This document shows positions 22,431 to 31,618 of a stretch of 64,000 bases of DNA, in pieces (position 1 is the first letter of the stretch; every line of letters starts with the position of its first letter). Below the pieces are notes generated by a model. The model saw nothing but the letters and a program-made list of their open reading frames with translations. It searched no databases and had not been told where the DNA came from. The stretch is from contig NZ_MVIF01000016.1 in NCBI RefSeq assembly GCF_002086675.1, positions 1 through 64,000 of the forward strand, in the 5' to 3' direction. This DNA is from Mycobacterium persicum. Lineage in GTDB: Bacteria > Actinomycetota > Actinomycetes > Mycobacteriales > Mycobacteriaceae. The position numbers and the translations under genes were made by a program.

Positions 22431-22466
22431 CCGGCCGGCGGACATGCCTCCATGTCCGCCGGCCGG
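22431..22466. terminator. Perfect 16-bp stem-loop after the lipoprotein gene
   Basis: CCGGCCGGCGGACATG and its exact complement enclose a CCTC loop, 12 nt after the lipoprotein stop. It most likely ends that transcript. It also lies immediately upstream of the -10 of the TPR gene, so it isolates the TPR/CHAT locus from read-through. Confidence 0.75.
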
Positions 22467-22469
22467 ACT

Positions 22470-22475
22470 TATGAT
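22470..22475 (+). promoter_or_regulatory. -10 hexamer for the leaderless TPR-CHAT transcript
   Basis: TATGAT is a consensus-quality -10 and ends exactly 6 nt before the GTG at 22482. No ribosome site is present between them. The region where a -35 would fall is inside the terminator stem. Confidence 0.6.
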
Positions 22476-22481
22476 GCAGCC

Positions 22482-24227
22482 GTGTCGATCTCCGACGAGC
22501 TCGAACGCGCCCGGCGCCTGGCGTTCGCCGCCGACGAGGAGGGTGCGCGGCAACTGCTGCTGTCGCTGATGCCGCGTATCGAGCAGGCCGACCGAGACGA
22601 CCTCATGCTGGAGGTTTTCGCGCAGCTCGGTGAGATCTACCTGGCTCGCGGCGCCAATGACGGTGTGGAGGAATGCATTCGGCGGATCCGCGACTGTGTG
22701 GCGAGCTATTCCGGGATTCTGGCCGGCGCGATGCCCGAGGCCGCCGTTCAGGTGCGGATGTCCGACGCGGACATCGCGTGGATGGTCTGCCGCTACTCGC
22801 GGCGCGCTCAGTTGCTGCACACCGGCCTGGCAGCGGCGCGCGGCGATCACCCCGGCGCCCAGACGGCGCTGGCGGAGTTGGCTGCGTTGGTCAGCGACTC
22901 CGGTGACGCCTTTCCCGACCTTGCCGGCGAGGGCGCCTGCCTGCTCACCCATGCCCGCCTCCGGTGCGCTGTTGCGCTCTGCGACGATGACCTGCATCCC
23001 CGATCGCTGCACCTGTGGGAGCAGATACTCGACGCCGTCAACCGGCCTACCGGCGAGGATTATGACGACTACCTCTGGGTTTGCGCGGCCACCGGATACG
23101 GCAGATTCTGCGTCGAGACCGGGCGACTGCCGGAAGCCGAGCCCTGGTTACTCCGGGCCGGAGCCCGCGCGGCCGCCAACGGCTGGGAATTCGCTTCGGC
23201 CAGAACGCAGTTGGAGCGCGCGGCGGCCCGCTGGCTGGTCGGCGACCACGTGATGACCGAGCAGTTGGTGTCGCAGGCTCATCCGGTCATCGCCCGGTAC
23301 GCGCGGGCGCACGATGTCGCCCGGTGCTGGCTGTATCTGGGACTTGTCCGGTTGGCAAGCGGCGCACTGGAAGCCGCCGACGAATGCTGGGAACACGCCG
23401 AACGGCATTGGCGTGAACTGGGCAAGCCACTGCCTCTGCATCGTATTCTGCTGCAACGCAGCTGGATCCCGATCTTCTGCAGTCGCTTCGCCGAAGCGGT
23501 CGAGATGATTGCGCAAGCGCGCGAGTTGCTCGACTCGTCACCGCGCAGCAGTTGGCTGCAATACGCTCAGCTGGATAGCCACCTGGGCACCGTGTGGCGG
23601 GCAGACGCGCTGGCCGACTTGGGTTTTGACAGTTCCGGCGACCCGGAGGAGACGTTGCAGGAAACCGAGGCGCGGCAAGCCGAGGGGCTCGGCATCCTGC
23701 GCGGCGAGGTCGGGACCGCGCGATACCGGCGCGCGCTGACCAAGCTCGAGCAGGCCGCCGAGCTCAAGGTGCCCGCGGCGCTCGCCGTCGACTCGGTGCG
23801 CTATTCGATCGCCGACGCAGACGCGAGAGCACGGTGGGCCGCCAACGTCTCGGCGCCGATGCTGGCCGGCGCCTTCGCCGTCGCCTGGGAATGGGAGAAC
23901 ACCGGCCTGGTCAGCGAGCTGGTCGAATACCACAGTGCCAGAGGAACTTTCAGCGGCGTGCCGGAACGGCCGGCAATGGGCGAGTGGGCGTCGACCACCA
24001 CGGCAACGGCATTGGCCGACACCGAGCCGGAGCCGGCCCTCGCGGCCCTCGCGGCAGCGGGTCCACCGGCGCAAACCGGTAACTCGCTGACCCGGCTTGG
24101 GCCGTTGCCGCCGCTGCGGATGGAGCCGGACGCCGAGCCCATCATGAGTCACTATCGGGCACTGGCGTTTCAGCGATACGGGCGCGCTGTCACCGCCACC
24201 GAGCCCGCCTGGTCGACCTGGCCATGA
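22482..24227 (+). CDS. TPR-like helical repeat protein of the CHAT locus
   Basis: A 581-residue, all-helical protein made of degenerate tetratricopeptide-like helix pairs from about residue 5 to 560 (for example ARRLAFAADEEGARQLLLSL, VFAQLGEIYLARGANDGVEE, RCWLYLGLVRLASGALEAAD). No enzymatic domain, signal peptide or membrane helix is seen. TPR proteins are the usual partners and regulators of CHAT proteases. The last codons overlap the CHAT gene by 4 nt (ATGA), so the two products are probably made in fixed ratio and may form a complex. A much longer upstream reading runs through the lipoprotein gene in another frame and is rejected. Confidence 0.8.
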   Translation: MSISDELERARRLAFAADEEGARQLLLSLMPRIEQADRDDLMLEVFAQLGEIYLARGANDGVEECIRRIRDCVASYSGILAGAMPEAAVQVRMSDADIAWMVCRYSRRAQLLHTGLAAARGDHPGAQTALAELAALVSDSGDAFPDLAGEGACLLTHARLRCAVALCDDDLHPRSLHLWEQILDAVNRPTGEDYDDYLWVCAATGYGRFCVETGRLPEAEPWLLRAGARAAANGWEFASARTQLERAAARWLVGDHVMTEQLVSQAHPVIARYARAHDVARCWLYLGLVRLASGALEAADECWEHAERHWRELGKPLPLHRILLQRSWIPIFCSRFAEAVEMIAQARELLDSSPRSSWLQYAQLDSHLGTVWRADALADLGFDSSGDPEETLQETEARQAEGLGILRGEVGTARYRRALTKLEQAAELKVPAALAVDSVRYSIADADARARWAANVSAPMLAGAFAVAWEWENTGLVSELVEYHSARGTFSGVPERPAMGEWASTTTATALADTEPEPALAALAAAGPPAQTGNSLTRLGPLPPLRMEPDAEPIMSHYRALAFQRYGRAVTATEPAWSTWP

Positions 24228-25585
24228 GCGATTCGGGCCGGCTGACTCTGGTCCTGCGATACGCCGACGTCGGAATCGCCACCTACGCCAGCTTGCGGAT
24301 CGTTGGCCAGCCGTCGAAAACCGTTGCCTGGGTGGTGGAAGAGCCGATTCTGCTGGCGGCCCTCGACGAACTCGCCGACGCGCTGCCGGAGCCGCACGGC
24401 TCGGAGAGCCGCCGCGATGCCATCGAACGGTCACTGGCCACCGGTCCGTTCGCGACGCCGGATGCCGAACTGACGCTCGCCTACATCCTCGGTGTGCTGC
24501 TGATCGGTGCATCGGGATGGCAGCTACTGACGGAGTGCGTGTCGTCGCCGCGCCCGGTGCTGTTCGTCGCGCCCAGCGCCCGTCTGGCACGGGTGCCTTG
24601 GGGTCTGCTGGCGGTGCCGAAATCCGGACCCAGCAAGGAAGAGCTGGTGCGCGCCCGGCAGGAGGCCATCACCGCCAGCGGCCGGGCGGCCGCCCGCATC
24701 CCGTGGCAGCTGGCCGATATCACGGCCCACACCGACGGCTACCGGCTGATGGAGTTGGTCGACGTGCTGCTGGCGGTGCCGCAGAACATCGTCAATGCGC
24801 CGCGGGCACCGGCCGGCTGGGACGCCCGGCAAGACGGTCCGCCGGTGCTGGTCCTGGATCCCCGCGTCCCCGGGCAGCGGCCCGACTCCGCGCTGGGATC
24901 GGTGCTCGGCCGCCCATCGGAGCACACTGTGCTGGCGCGGCACTTTGCCGAGCTGATGCAACGCCGCGCGGTGTTGCCGGCCGTCGAGGCGGCAGTCGAA
25001 TTGTTTCGCCGCAGCGATGCCGACCGCTGGTGGCTGGCCGGCTTACTGGCTCAAAACCCGAGCCGACTCGTATATGTCGGGCACGCGAGTTCGGCCGACA
25101 GTGATCTCGGCCGGGCCGACCGGGCCGCGCTGCACCTGGCCTGTCGGGCGGAGATCGCCGGCGATGCCGACGCGGTCGGCGAGCACCGGCCACTGACCGC
25201 GTCGGATCTGATGGCCCTGCGGTTGCCGATACCGCCGCGGGTGGCACTACTGGCCTGCGCGTCCGGCGGTGACTATCGGTTCGACGAGGCTACCGGCCTG
25301 GTGGCGGCGATGATTCTCGGTGGGGCGCAGCTGGTGACGGCCACCCTATGGTCGCTGCCCACTACCGCCGCCTATCGCCAATTCGCAACCGCCGGTGACG
25401 ATCTGGTCGATCCGATGGCCGACGCGGTCGCCGCCGTGGACCGGGCCCACGACAACGTCGACGCCGGATGTGCCGTCAACCGCTGGCAGCGCGACCAGAT
25501 GCGGCGCTGGCGGGACGGAGACGTCACCGCCAGCCCGCTGTATTGGGCGGCCGTGGTCACTTTCGCGGTCGACGGCGCTCGCTGA
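24224..25585 (+). CDS. CHAT-domain cysteine protease
   Basis: A 453-residue protein with a C-terminal CHAT (caspase HetF-associated with TPRs) domain, about residues 115-450. The catalytic dyad is visible: His287 in YVGHASS and Cys345 in ALLACASGG. Other family landmarks are LARVPWGLLAVP (about 120-131) and GAQLVTATLWSLP after the cysteine. The N-terminal ~110 residues are unassigned. CHAT proteases act in bacterial conflict systems, for example TPR-CHAT of type III-E CRISPR and gasdermin-cleaving proteases, and are activated by partner sensing. The substrate here is unknown. The stop is 3 nt from the convergent small membrane protein gene. Confidence 0.85.
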   Translation: MSDSGRLTLVLRYADVGIATYASLRIVGQPSKTVAWVVEEPILLAALDELADALPEPHGSESRRDAIERSLATGPFATPDAELTLAYILGVLLIGASGWQLLTECVSSPRPVLFVAPSARLARVPWGLLAVPKSGPSKEELVRARQEAITASGRAAARIPWQLADITAHTDGYRLMELVDVLLAVPQNIVNAPRAPAGWDARQDGPPVLVLDPRVPGQRPDSALGSVLGRPSEHTVLARHFAELMQRRAVLPAVEAAVELFRRSDADRWWLAGLLAQNPSRLVYVGHASSADSDLGRADRAALHLACRAEIAGDADAVGEHRPLTASDLMALRLPIPPRVALLACASGGDYRFDEATGLVAAMILGGAQLVTATLWSLPTTAAYRQFATAGDDLVDPMADAVAAVDRAHDNVDAGCAVNRWQRDQMRRWRDGDVTASPLYWAAVVTFAVDGAR

Positions 25586-25588
25586 CGG

Positions 25589-26011
25589 TCATGCGAAGCT
25601 CAGGCCGCGAGCGCGGACGGCCAACACGTCATCGGGCAGTGAAAGCGCCTCGCGGTCAGCGGGATCGAATGCCACCAGGACGACCAGGCCGGGACGCAAC
25701 GCCGCTTCGTCAGAATCGTCGTCGTCACGCACCAGTCGGCCGATGAACGTGTCGCCGTGCACGCTGGCCACCTCGATCCAGATCTGGCGCTCCCCCGGGC
25801 CGACCGCGCGCACGGTGCCCACCCCGACGGTGCGGCTGTCTGCTGCTGCCGGGCGGGAGCCGCGGGCGAGTCGGCCAACGAGCATCACCGTCGCCGCGGC
25901 CAGGGCAACACCGGTGAGGGCGAGCCACGACCAGTGAAACATCAGGTACAGCAGGGTGGTTGCGATCAGCCCGATCTCGGCGATGACGGCCGGCAGCTTC
26001 GACGTGTTCAT
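25589..26011 (-). CDS. Small membrane protein with C-terminal beta-rich (NfeD-like) domain
   Basis: A 140-residue protein with two N-terminal membrane helices (about residues 8-26 and 28-46: AEIGLIATTLLYLMF, WLALTGVALAAATVMLV) and a soluble beta-rich domain (about 62-130: VGVGTVRAVGPGERQIWIEV, GLVVLVAFDP). The layout resembles short NfeD/OB-fold proteins, but I cannot confirm homology. It is encoded between the two halves of the CHAT locus on the opposite strand, converging on the CHAT gene. It is a candidate membrane anchor or protease target. Confidence 0.7.
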   Translation of the reverse strand: MNTSKLPAVIAEIGLIATTLLYLMFHWSWLALTGVALAAATVMLVGRLARGSRPAAADSRTVGVGTVRAVGPGERQIWIEVASVHGDTFIGRLVRDDDDSDEAALRPGLVVLVAFDPADREALSLPDDVLAVRARGLSFA

Positions 26012-26083
26012 GCCACCAGGCTCTGGTATGCGACCGGCTACCGAACCCAACTTTCGGGTTATCACTATGGCCGCCCATACCCC

Positions 26084-26089
26084 TATCCT
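26084..26089 (+). promoter_or_regulatory. -10 hexamer for the second CHAT-locus transcript
   Basis: TATCCT ends 6 nt before the ATG at 26096, again implying a leaderless mRNA. It lies in the 84-bp divergent region shared with the small membrane protein gene. Confidence 0.5.
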
Positions 26090-26095
26090 GTCGAG

Positions 26096-27427
26096 ATGAG
26101 CGCGGATCCGCGGGTGGCGATGGCCGTAGCGGTGGGTCACCCCCGCCGGGCGGTGATCGACCGGGCGTGGCGCGCAATCGGTCCCGGTGTCGAGGTGCTC
26201 AGCAGTGATGACGGCGGCCCGCTGAGCCGCACCGTCAAACGGATCATCGATCCGCTGGTGCTGCGGTTGCGATCCAATCCCCAGTATTCGGCCCCGGTCG
26301 TCGACCCCGGCACGGCCGCGGCAATGAGCGACCTGATCATCGGCTGCGGGCACGAATTGCGTTGTGCGGCTGCGTGGTTCGACGTGCTTAAGCGAGAACG
26401 GCGGCGGCTGCGAATTCGCAGCGGAAACGCCCAAGAGCTCTACTTCCCGGTGTGTTTCGAGTTGGCTGTGACGAAAGGTCCACCCGCGCCGGATGATCGT
26501 GAGACCGCGGCCGCGGTGCTGCACGAGGTGCATCAGGGTCGGGACCGCACCGCCGTCGAAGTGCTCAACGAATACGTGTCGAGCGCCACGGTGGTCGCCG
26601 GCCTGACCGCGCAACTCGACCGCAGCTGGCGGGACATACGCGCCCCGGAAATGGCTCTGGACACCGTGGTCGAGTCGTTTCTGGCCGGGTTGGGAACCGT
26701 GCTGGATGCCGCCACCGGTCACCGCGCAGCCGCCGCCCGCCAGCGCGCCTGGTGCGCGCTTATCGCCGATGCCACCCCGTACAACCTGGGAGCGCTGGCC
26801 CGCGTCGACGATGCCCAGCTGCCGTGGTCGATAGTGACACTGGGGCTCAGTTCCGCTGCGCCGCAACGGCGCCCACAGGTCGTCGGCGGCTCCGACAGCG
26901 ACCGCCCGCTCGACCGGACGGTGGTCGATCGGGTGCGTGCCACGCTACGGCGTGCCCTGGATCGCGACGCACTACCCGATGTGCCGCTGTTGTGCGCCGA
27001 GGAGGTGGACCGGGCCTGTGCCCCGTGGGGTCTGCTGGCCGAGGACAAGCAGGCAACGCTGGTGGCCGGCATCGAGGTCGCGGTCGAACTCGCGCCCCTG
27101 GACCGGTCGACGACCAATCGGTACCCGCTGGCCGCGCAGATCCAGTCCAGGTTGCGTAAGGAGGCGTACGTCCTGCACGCCCGGCGCTATCTCGCCGAAG
27201 GCGGGCCGATCCATCCCCGGCAGCAACAGGTTGTCGACGACCTTGCCGCCTACCCGCAGCCCTACCTGAGCCGACTGTGGGCTCGGCTGCACGGACGTGA
27301 CGTCTGGCAGGAGCCCTGCGAGGACGTCGACGACGTGCGATCGCTGCTGGAGGGCGTTGCCCGGTCGGTCAGCCTCGACCACCGGCAGCGGATCAAGTCG
27401 ATGCTGGAATTGCAGGTGGCGGGATGA
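26096..27427 (+). CDS. Unknown 443-residue protein of the CHAT locus
   Basis: I do not recognise a family. It is cytosolic, mixed alpha/beta at the N-terminus (VAMAVAVGHPRRAVIDRAWRA) and largely helical later. Visible landmarks are LIIGCGHELRCAAAWFDVL, an Arg-rich KRERRRLRIRS segment (about 97-107), and EEVDRACAPWGLLAEDKQAT. There are no Walker, protease or nuclease motifs I can support. The stop overlaps the next start (ATGA), so it is translationally coupled to the 377-residue protein. Placement beside TPR-CHAT genes suggests a sensor, adaptor or substrate role. Confidence 0.7.
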   Translation: MSADPRVAMAVAVGHPRRAVIDRAWRAIGPGVEVLSSDDGGPLSRTVKRIIDPLVLRLRSNPQYSAPVVDPGTAAAMSDLIIGCGHELRCAAAWFDVLKRERRRLRIRSGNAQELYFPVCFELAVTKGPPAPDDRETAAAVLHEVHQGRDRTAVEVLNEYVSSATVVAGLTAQLDRSWRDIRAPEMALDTVVESFLAGLGTVLDAATGHRAAAARQRAWCALIADATPYNLGALARVDDAQLPWSIVTLGLSSAAPQRRPQVVGGSDSDRPLDRTVVDRVRATLRRALDRDALPDVPLLCAEEVDRACAPWGLLAEDKQATLVAGIEVAVELAPLDRSTTNRYPLAAQIQSRLRKEAYVLHARRYLAEGGPIHPRQQQVVDDLAAYPQPYLSRLWARLHGRDVWQEPCEDVDDVRSLLEGVARSVSLDHRQRIKSMLELQVAG

Positions 27428-28557
27428 GATTGGTCGCCGAATCCGGTTTGTGGACGACAGGCCCGGCTCATCCCGCGACGACACCGCTGACCGCGGTGCT
27501 GGAAGTCAGTGGCGCGGTGTTGTCGTGGACCATCGACGACCCGCCCGACGACGCCGCGACCCACATCGCCTTCACCGACGTGTCGCGCGCGGACTGGCTG
27601 TGGCGGGTGGTCGGCGAGACCGGCCATGTGGCGCTGACATCGGCGCTGGCCGCGCATCCTGCCGGTGACCTCGAGCTCGCCGGCGTCGACGTGGTGTCGG
27701 GGTCGACGGCCCCGCTGCGCAGGCTGGCGTTGGGCCACTGGCTGCGACGCTGGTGGCCCGCCAGTCAGCGCGACGGCATCGCCGGACTCGACCGGGCTCT
27801 GCTCGACGTCGAGGTGGCGGTGCTGACGGCCGGCGTGCAGGGCTTCTTCACCGACGACACCCTGGATTCGGATGTGGCCGGGCTGCTGGCACCGCATGCC
27901 GCCGCGCTGCTTTCCCACCTGCGGACAGACGATCGACGTGTCCTCGAGCTGGTGCGGTCCGGCGCCCGGCTGGCCGACGAGGCGGGCCTTGACGACATGG
28001 CCTGGGCGGAACTGTCCGCGGCAGTTGATGATTCGTCGGTTGTCGCGACGTTGCCGAGCGGCCGCCGGGACGACTACGCGCTGGCCGCCGGCACCGACGG
28101 GGCTCCGCGGGGCGCGGCATCGATCGGCCGGGGCGTGGCGTCGATCAACTGGGGTGCGGTGCCGCCGGGAATCTTCGATGCGGCCGAGGACACCGTCGAC
28201 TGGAGTGTCGAGCCGGCGGGCCCGGGCGTTGTCGCGGTGATACGCGCAGCCGTCGTCGGGCCGGATGCGCCCACCGACATCCCGGTACGGGTGAACTCCG
28301 GGGAGGTCAGCGGCGCCGGAGCCCTGGACGCCGGCGGCCGGGCCACCCTCGCGCTCGCCGACGCACACCGGCACGCGATGGCGCAGGCCGCGGCCTGGAA
28401 CCACGATTGGCCGCGGACATCGGTGGTGATCGGCGCCGATGTCGACGAATCGCGGCACACCCGCGATCGGGTCCGCCGCTGGGTGCGGGAGCGGTTGGAC
28501 CGACCGCCGGCCGACGCGTTCCTCGCCGAAATCCTGGCCGGCGAGTCCGCGTATTGA
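27424..28557 (+). CDS. Unknown 377-residue protein of the CHAT locus
   Basis: Not recognised. The N-terminal ~100 residues look beta-rich (LTAVLEVSGAVLSWTIDDPP, ATHIAFTDVSRADWLWRVVG). The middle is helical (ALGHWLRRWWPASQRDGIAG) and the C-terminal third mixes strands and a long helix (LALADAHRHAMAQAAAWNHDW). There is no signal peptide or membrane helix. It is coupled to the preceding gene by ATGA and is the last gene of the locus, 47 nt before the DapB-like gene, which has its own leaderless promoter. Confidence 0.7.
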   Translation: MRLVAESGLWTTGPAHPATTPLTAVLEVSGAVLSWTIDDPPDDAATHIAFTDVSRADWLWRVVGETGHVALTSALAAHPAGDLELAGVDVVSGSTAPLRRLALGHWLRRWWPASQRDGIAGLDRALLDVEVAVLTAGVQGFFTDDTLDSDVAGLLAPHAAALLSHLRTDDRRVLELVRSGARLADEAGLDDMAWAELSAAVDDSSVVATLPSGRRDDYALAAGTDGAPRGAASIGRGVASINWGAVPPGIFDAAEDTVDWSVEPAGPGVVAVIRAAVVGPDAPTDIPVRVNSGEVSGAGALDAGGRATLALADAHRHAMAQAAAWNHDWPRTSVVIGADVDESRHTRDRVRRWVRERLDRPPADAFLAEILAGESAY

Positions 28558-28604
28558 GCCGGGATTCGCTGTCGCCGCGCAACCGGCATCCCTATGCTGA
28601 GCGA

Positions 28605-29669
28605 GTGCCAAAAACCTATCGGGTCGTGCAATGGACCACCGGAAACGTCGGCAAGAGCGCACTGCAGGCGATCGCCGCCAACCCAGCCCTCGAACTGGTG
28701 GGATGTTATGCATGGTCGCCGGAAAAGGTCGGCCGCGATGCCGGCGAATTGTGCGGCATCGCACCGCTGGGCGTGGCCGCCACCAACGATGTCGACGCGC
28801 TGCTGGACCTCGAGCCGGACTGCGTGGTCTACAACCCGATGTGGAAGAACGTCGACGAACTGGTTCGCATCCTGTCGACCGGCGCCAACGTGGTGACCAC
28901 CGCGGCCTTCATCACCGGGCACAACCTGGGTGCCGACCGCGACCGGATCCTGGACGCGTGCCGGCGGGGCGGCTCGACGATCTTCGGCTCCGGCGTCAGC
29001 CCCGGCTTCGCCGAGCTATTGGCCATCGTGTCCGCGATGGTCTGCGACCGGATCGACAAGGTCACCGTCAACGAGGCCGCCGACACCACGTTCTACGACT
29101 CCCCGGCGACGGAAAAACCGGTCGGCTTCGGCCAGCCGATCGACCACCCGGACCTGCAGGCGATGACCGCGCACGGGACGGCCGTTTTCGGCGAAGCGGT
29201 CCGGTTGGTCGCCGACGCGCTAGGGATCGAGCTCGATGACGTGCGCTGTGTGGCCGAGTACGCCCAGACCACGGCGGACCTTGATCTCGGGTCGTGGACC
29301 ATACCGGCAGGTTGCGTCGCGGGTGTGCACGCGAGCTGGCAGGGCGTGCGCGACGGCGCCATCGTCGTCGAGCTCAACGTCCGCTGGCGCAAGGGGCAGA
29401 CGCTCGAACCGGACTGGAAGATCGACCAGGACGGCTGGGTCATCCAGGTCGACGGGCAACCGACGGTCACCACCCGGATCGGCTTCTTGCCGCCGCCGTA
29501 CTTTCAGGCCGAGACGATCGCCGACTTCATGGTGCTCGGCCACATCATGACGGCGATGCCGGTGGTCAACGCGATCCCGGCCGTCGTCGCCGCGGCGCCC
29601 GGCATCGCGACCTATAACGACCTCCCGCTGACCCTTCCCCGCGGGACGATGCCGCGGCGCAGCGCATAG
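28605..29669 (+). CDS. DapB-like NAD(P)-dependent oxidoreductase
   Basis: A 354-residue protein with a Rossmann N-terminus (VVQWTTGNVGKSALQAIA, residues 6-23) of the dihydrodipicolinate-reductase-like superfamily. The C-terminal domain differs from true DapB and resembles the amine-dehydrogenase-like actinobacterial group. The substrate is not predictable, and a lysine-pathway role is unlikely because the DapB catalytic histidine motif is not seen. TATGCT at 28593-28598 ends 6 nt before the GTG, so it is likely leaderless and independent of the CHAT locus. Confidence 0.85.
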   Translation: MPKTYRVVQWTTGNVGKSALQAIAANPALELVGCYAWSPEKVGRDAGELCGIAPLGVAATNDVDALLDLEPDCVVYNPMWKNVDELVRILSTGANVVTTAAFITGHNLGADRDRILDACRRGGSTIFGSGVSPGFAELLAIVSAMVCDRIDKVTVNEAADTTFYDSPATEKPVGFGQPIDHPDLQAMTAHGTAVFGEAVRLVADALGIELDDVRCVAEYAQTTADLDLGSWTIPAGCVAGVHASWQGVRDGAIVVELNVRWRKGQTLEPDWKIDQDGWVIQVDGQPTVTTRIGFLPPPYFQAETIADFMVLGHIMTAMPVVNAIPAVVAAAPGIATYNDLPLTLPRGTMPRRSA

Positions 29670-29739
29670 CGAATAGCGCAAACCCGCTCCCCGGCGCCGA
29701 ACACGATCGTAGAGTTCTGGCGGAAAGGGGTCACGGGCG

Positions 29740-31542
29740 ATGAACTTTTCGGTGCTGCCACCGGAAGTCAATTCGGCGCGGATCTTCGCCGGAGCGGGGA
29801 CGGCGCCGATGCTGACCGCGGCGGTGGCCTGGGATCGGCTTGCCGACGAATTAGCCGCCGCTGCAAGCTCGTTCGGCTCCGTGACCACGACGTTGGCCGG
29901 TCAATCCTGGCAGGGGCCGGCGGCTGCCGCAATGGCCGCGGTGGCCACTCCGTACACCGCCCGGCTCGCCACGGCCGCGGCCCTGGCTGCGCAGGCGGCG
30001 GGGCAGGCCCGGGTGGCGGCCGCCGGCTACGAGGCCGCGCGGGCGGCATCCGTGCATCCGATGACGATCGCGGCCAATCGCGGTCGGCTGGTGTCGCTGG
30101 TGTGGTCGAATCTGTTCGGGCAGAACACCCCGGCGATCGCGGCCACCGAAGCCTGCTACGAGCAGATGTGGGCTCAGGATGCGGCCGCGATGTCCGGCTA
30201 TCACGCGCTGGCGTCGGCGGTGGTCGCGCAGTTGCCACCGATCAACTTCGGTTTCGGCAACATCGGCTCGCTCAACCTGGGCGGTGGCAACACCGGCAAT
30301 GCCAACCTGGGCAGCGGAAACATCGGCAACACCAACCTGGGCAGCGGAAACTTCGGCAACACCAACCTCGGCAGCGGAAACTTCGGCGACTTCAACCTCG
30401 GCAGCGGCAACGGGAACTTCTTGGACGCGGTGCAGGCCAACTTCAACGTAGGCAGTGGGAACAACGGCAGCAATAACGTGGGCTTCGGCAACTCGGGCCC
30501 GGGAAGTTCGGCGGGCAATGGAAACGTCGGCACTGGGAACCTGGGCAGCGGAAACTTCGGCAACGGCAACAGCGGTAACAACAACGTCGGATCCGGAAAC
30601 AACGGTAACGTCAACGTGGGATACGGCAATGTCGGTGATCGCAACTGGGGCCTGGGCAACAGCGGCAACAACAACATCGGCTTCGGCAACACCGGCAACG
30701 CAAACATCGGTATCGGGCTCACCGGCGACAACCAGCGAGGCGTCAATCTCGCCGGCTGGCTGAATTCGGGCAGCGGCAACATCGGCTTCGGCAATTCGGG
30801 CACCGGCAACATCGGGTTCTTCAACTCCGGCAGCGGCAACGTCGGCATCGCTAATTCCGGGCTCAACAGCTTCGGCGTCGCGAACTCGGGCCAGGTCGAC
30901 ACGGGCATCTGGAACTCCGGCGACACCAATACCGGCGTCGGGAACTCGGGCTCCGGCGCCTTTGGCGGCGTCAACACCGGCTTCGGAAACGGCGGCTATC
31001 ACAACACCGGTTTCGCGAACGGGGGCTCGTTCAACGTCGGCAGCTTCAACTCCGGCAACCACAACACCGGCGGCTTCAACTCGGGTTTCATCAATACCGG
31101 CTACTTCAATTCGGGCCCGTTGAACACCGGCCTGGCGAACTCGGGCGGTATCAACACCGGCCTGTTCAACGCGGGCGAGCTGAACACCGGGTTGGGCAGT
31201 TCGGCCGACCAGCCCGGGCCCAACTCGGGCTTCGGCAATTCGGTTTCCGGCAGCTCAGGGTTTTTCAACGGCGGCGAAAACAGCTCGGGCATAGGCAATA
31301 TCAGCGGTCTCGGCTTGGACTCCGGCTTCTGGAACCAGGGCGGCGGCGGCCGCGCTACCGGCTTCTTCAACACGGGCGCAGGCTTCGGTGTGGCCGGCTT
31401 CTTCAATTCGGGCAGCGGCGGATTGAACTCGGGCTTTTTCAATTCCGGTGCCACCGGCAGCAACTCGGGCCTGCATAACACCGGTGGCAACAGCTCGGGC
31501 GGCTTCAACAGCGAGTCCGGGCAGTCGGGTTTCTTCCGCTGA
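29740..31542 (+). CDS. PPE family protein, MPTR subfamily
   Basis: A 600-residue PPE protein. Residues 1-165 are the helical PPE domain, starting [18 protein letters not shown] and including the conserved GQSWQGPAA (SW/WxG) turn. From about residue 165 the protein is a long array of pentapeptide-like NxGxGNxG / FNSG / NTG repeats, the MPTR signature, ending QSGFFR. PPE proteins are exported by ESX (usually ESX-5) systems with a PE partner, and no PE gene is adjacent here. The repeat-encoded region is prone to recombination. MPTR PPEs are characteristic of slow-growing mycobacteria. Confidence 0.96.
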   Translation: MNFSVLPPEVNSARIFAGAGTAPMLTAAVAWDRLADELAAAASSFGSVTTTLAGQSWQGPAAAAMAAVATPYTARLATAAALAAQAAGQARVAAAGYEAARAASVHPMTIAANRGRLVSLVWSNLFGQNTPAIAATEACYEQMWAQDAAAMSGYHALASAVVAQLPPINFGFGNIGSLNLGGGNTGNANLGSGNIGNTNLGSGNFGNTNLGSGNFGDFNLGSGNGNFLDAVQANFNVGSGNNGSNNVGFGNSGPGSSAGNGNVGTGNLGSGNFGNGNSGNNNVGSGNNGNVNVGYGNVGDRNWGLGNSGNNNIGFGNTGNANIGIGLTGDNQRGVNLAGWLNSGSGNIGFGNSGTGNIGFFNSGSGNVGIANSGLNSFGVANSGQVDTGIWNSGDTNTGVGNSGSGAFGGVNTGFGNGGYHNTGFANGGSFNVGSFNSGNHNTGGFNSGFINTGYFNSGPLNTGLANSGGINTGLFNAGELNTGLGSSADQPGPNSGFGNSVSGSSGFFNGGENSSGIGNISGLGLDSGFWNQGGGGRATGFFNTGAGFGVAGFFNSGSGGLNSGFFNSGATGSNSGLHNTGGNSSGGFNSESGQSGFFR

Positions 31543-31581
31543 GGGGCCCGATGCCCACTCGCTGCGCCGAATCATGGCGGA

Positions 31582-31609
31582 GGTTTCACCCTCGCCCGAT
31601 GCCGGGTAT
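31582..31609 (+). promoter_or_regulatory. SigF-type promoter of the CsbD gene
   Basis: GGTTTC (31582-31587) and GGGTAT (31604-31609) are separated by 16 bp, a perfect match to the mycobacterial SigF consensus GGTTTC-N14-17-GGGTAT. The -10 ends 9 nt before the CsbD ATG, so the mRNA would be leaderless or nearly so. Confidence 0.8.
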
Positions 31610-31618
31610 CCAGGGATA

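Noticed and set aside
21777-24227. A single 816-codon plus-strand reading covering the lipoprotein region and the TPR gene
   Set aside because: Its first ~235 codons lie over the LpqH-like gene in a different frame and through a terminator hairpin; the -10 and GTG at 22482 give a better start.
29851-31062. Minus-strand Val/Ala-rich frame (403 codons) opposite the PPE repeats
   Set aside because: Produced by reading the MPTR repeat DNA antisense; low-complexity artefact.
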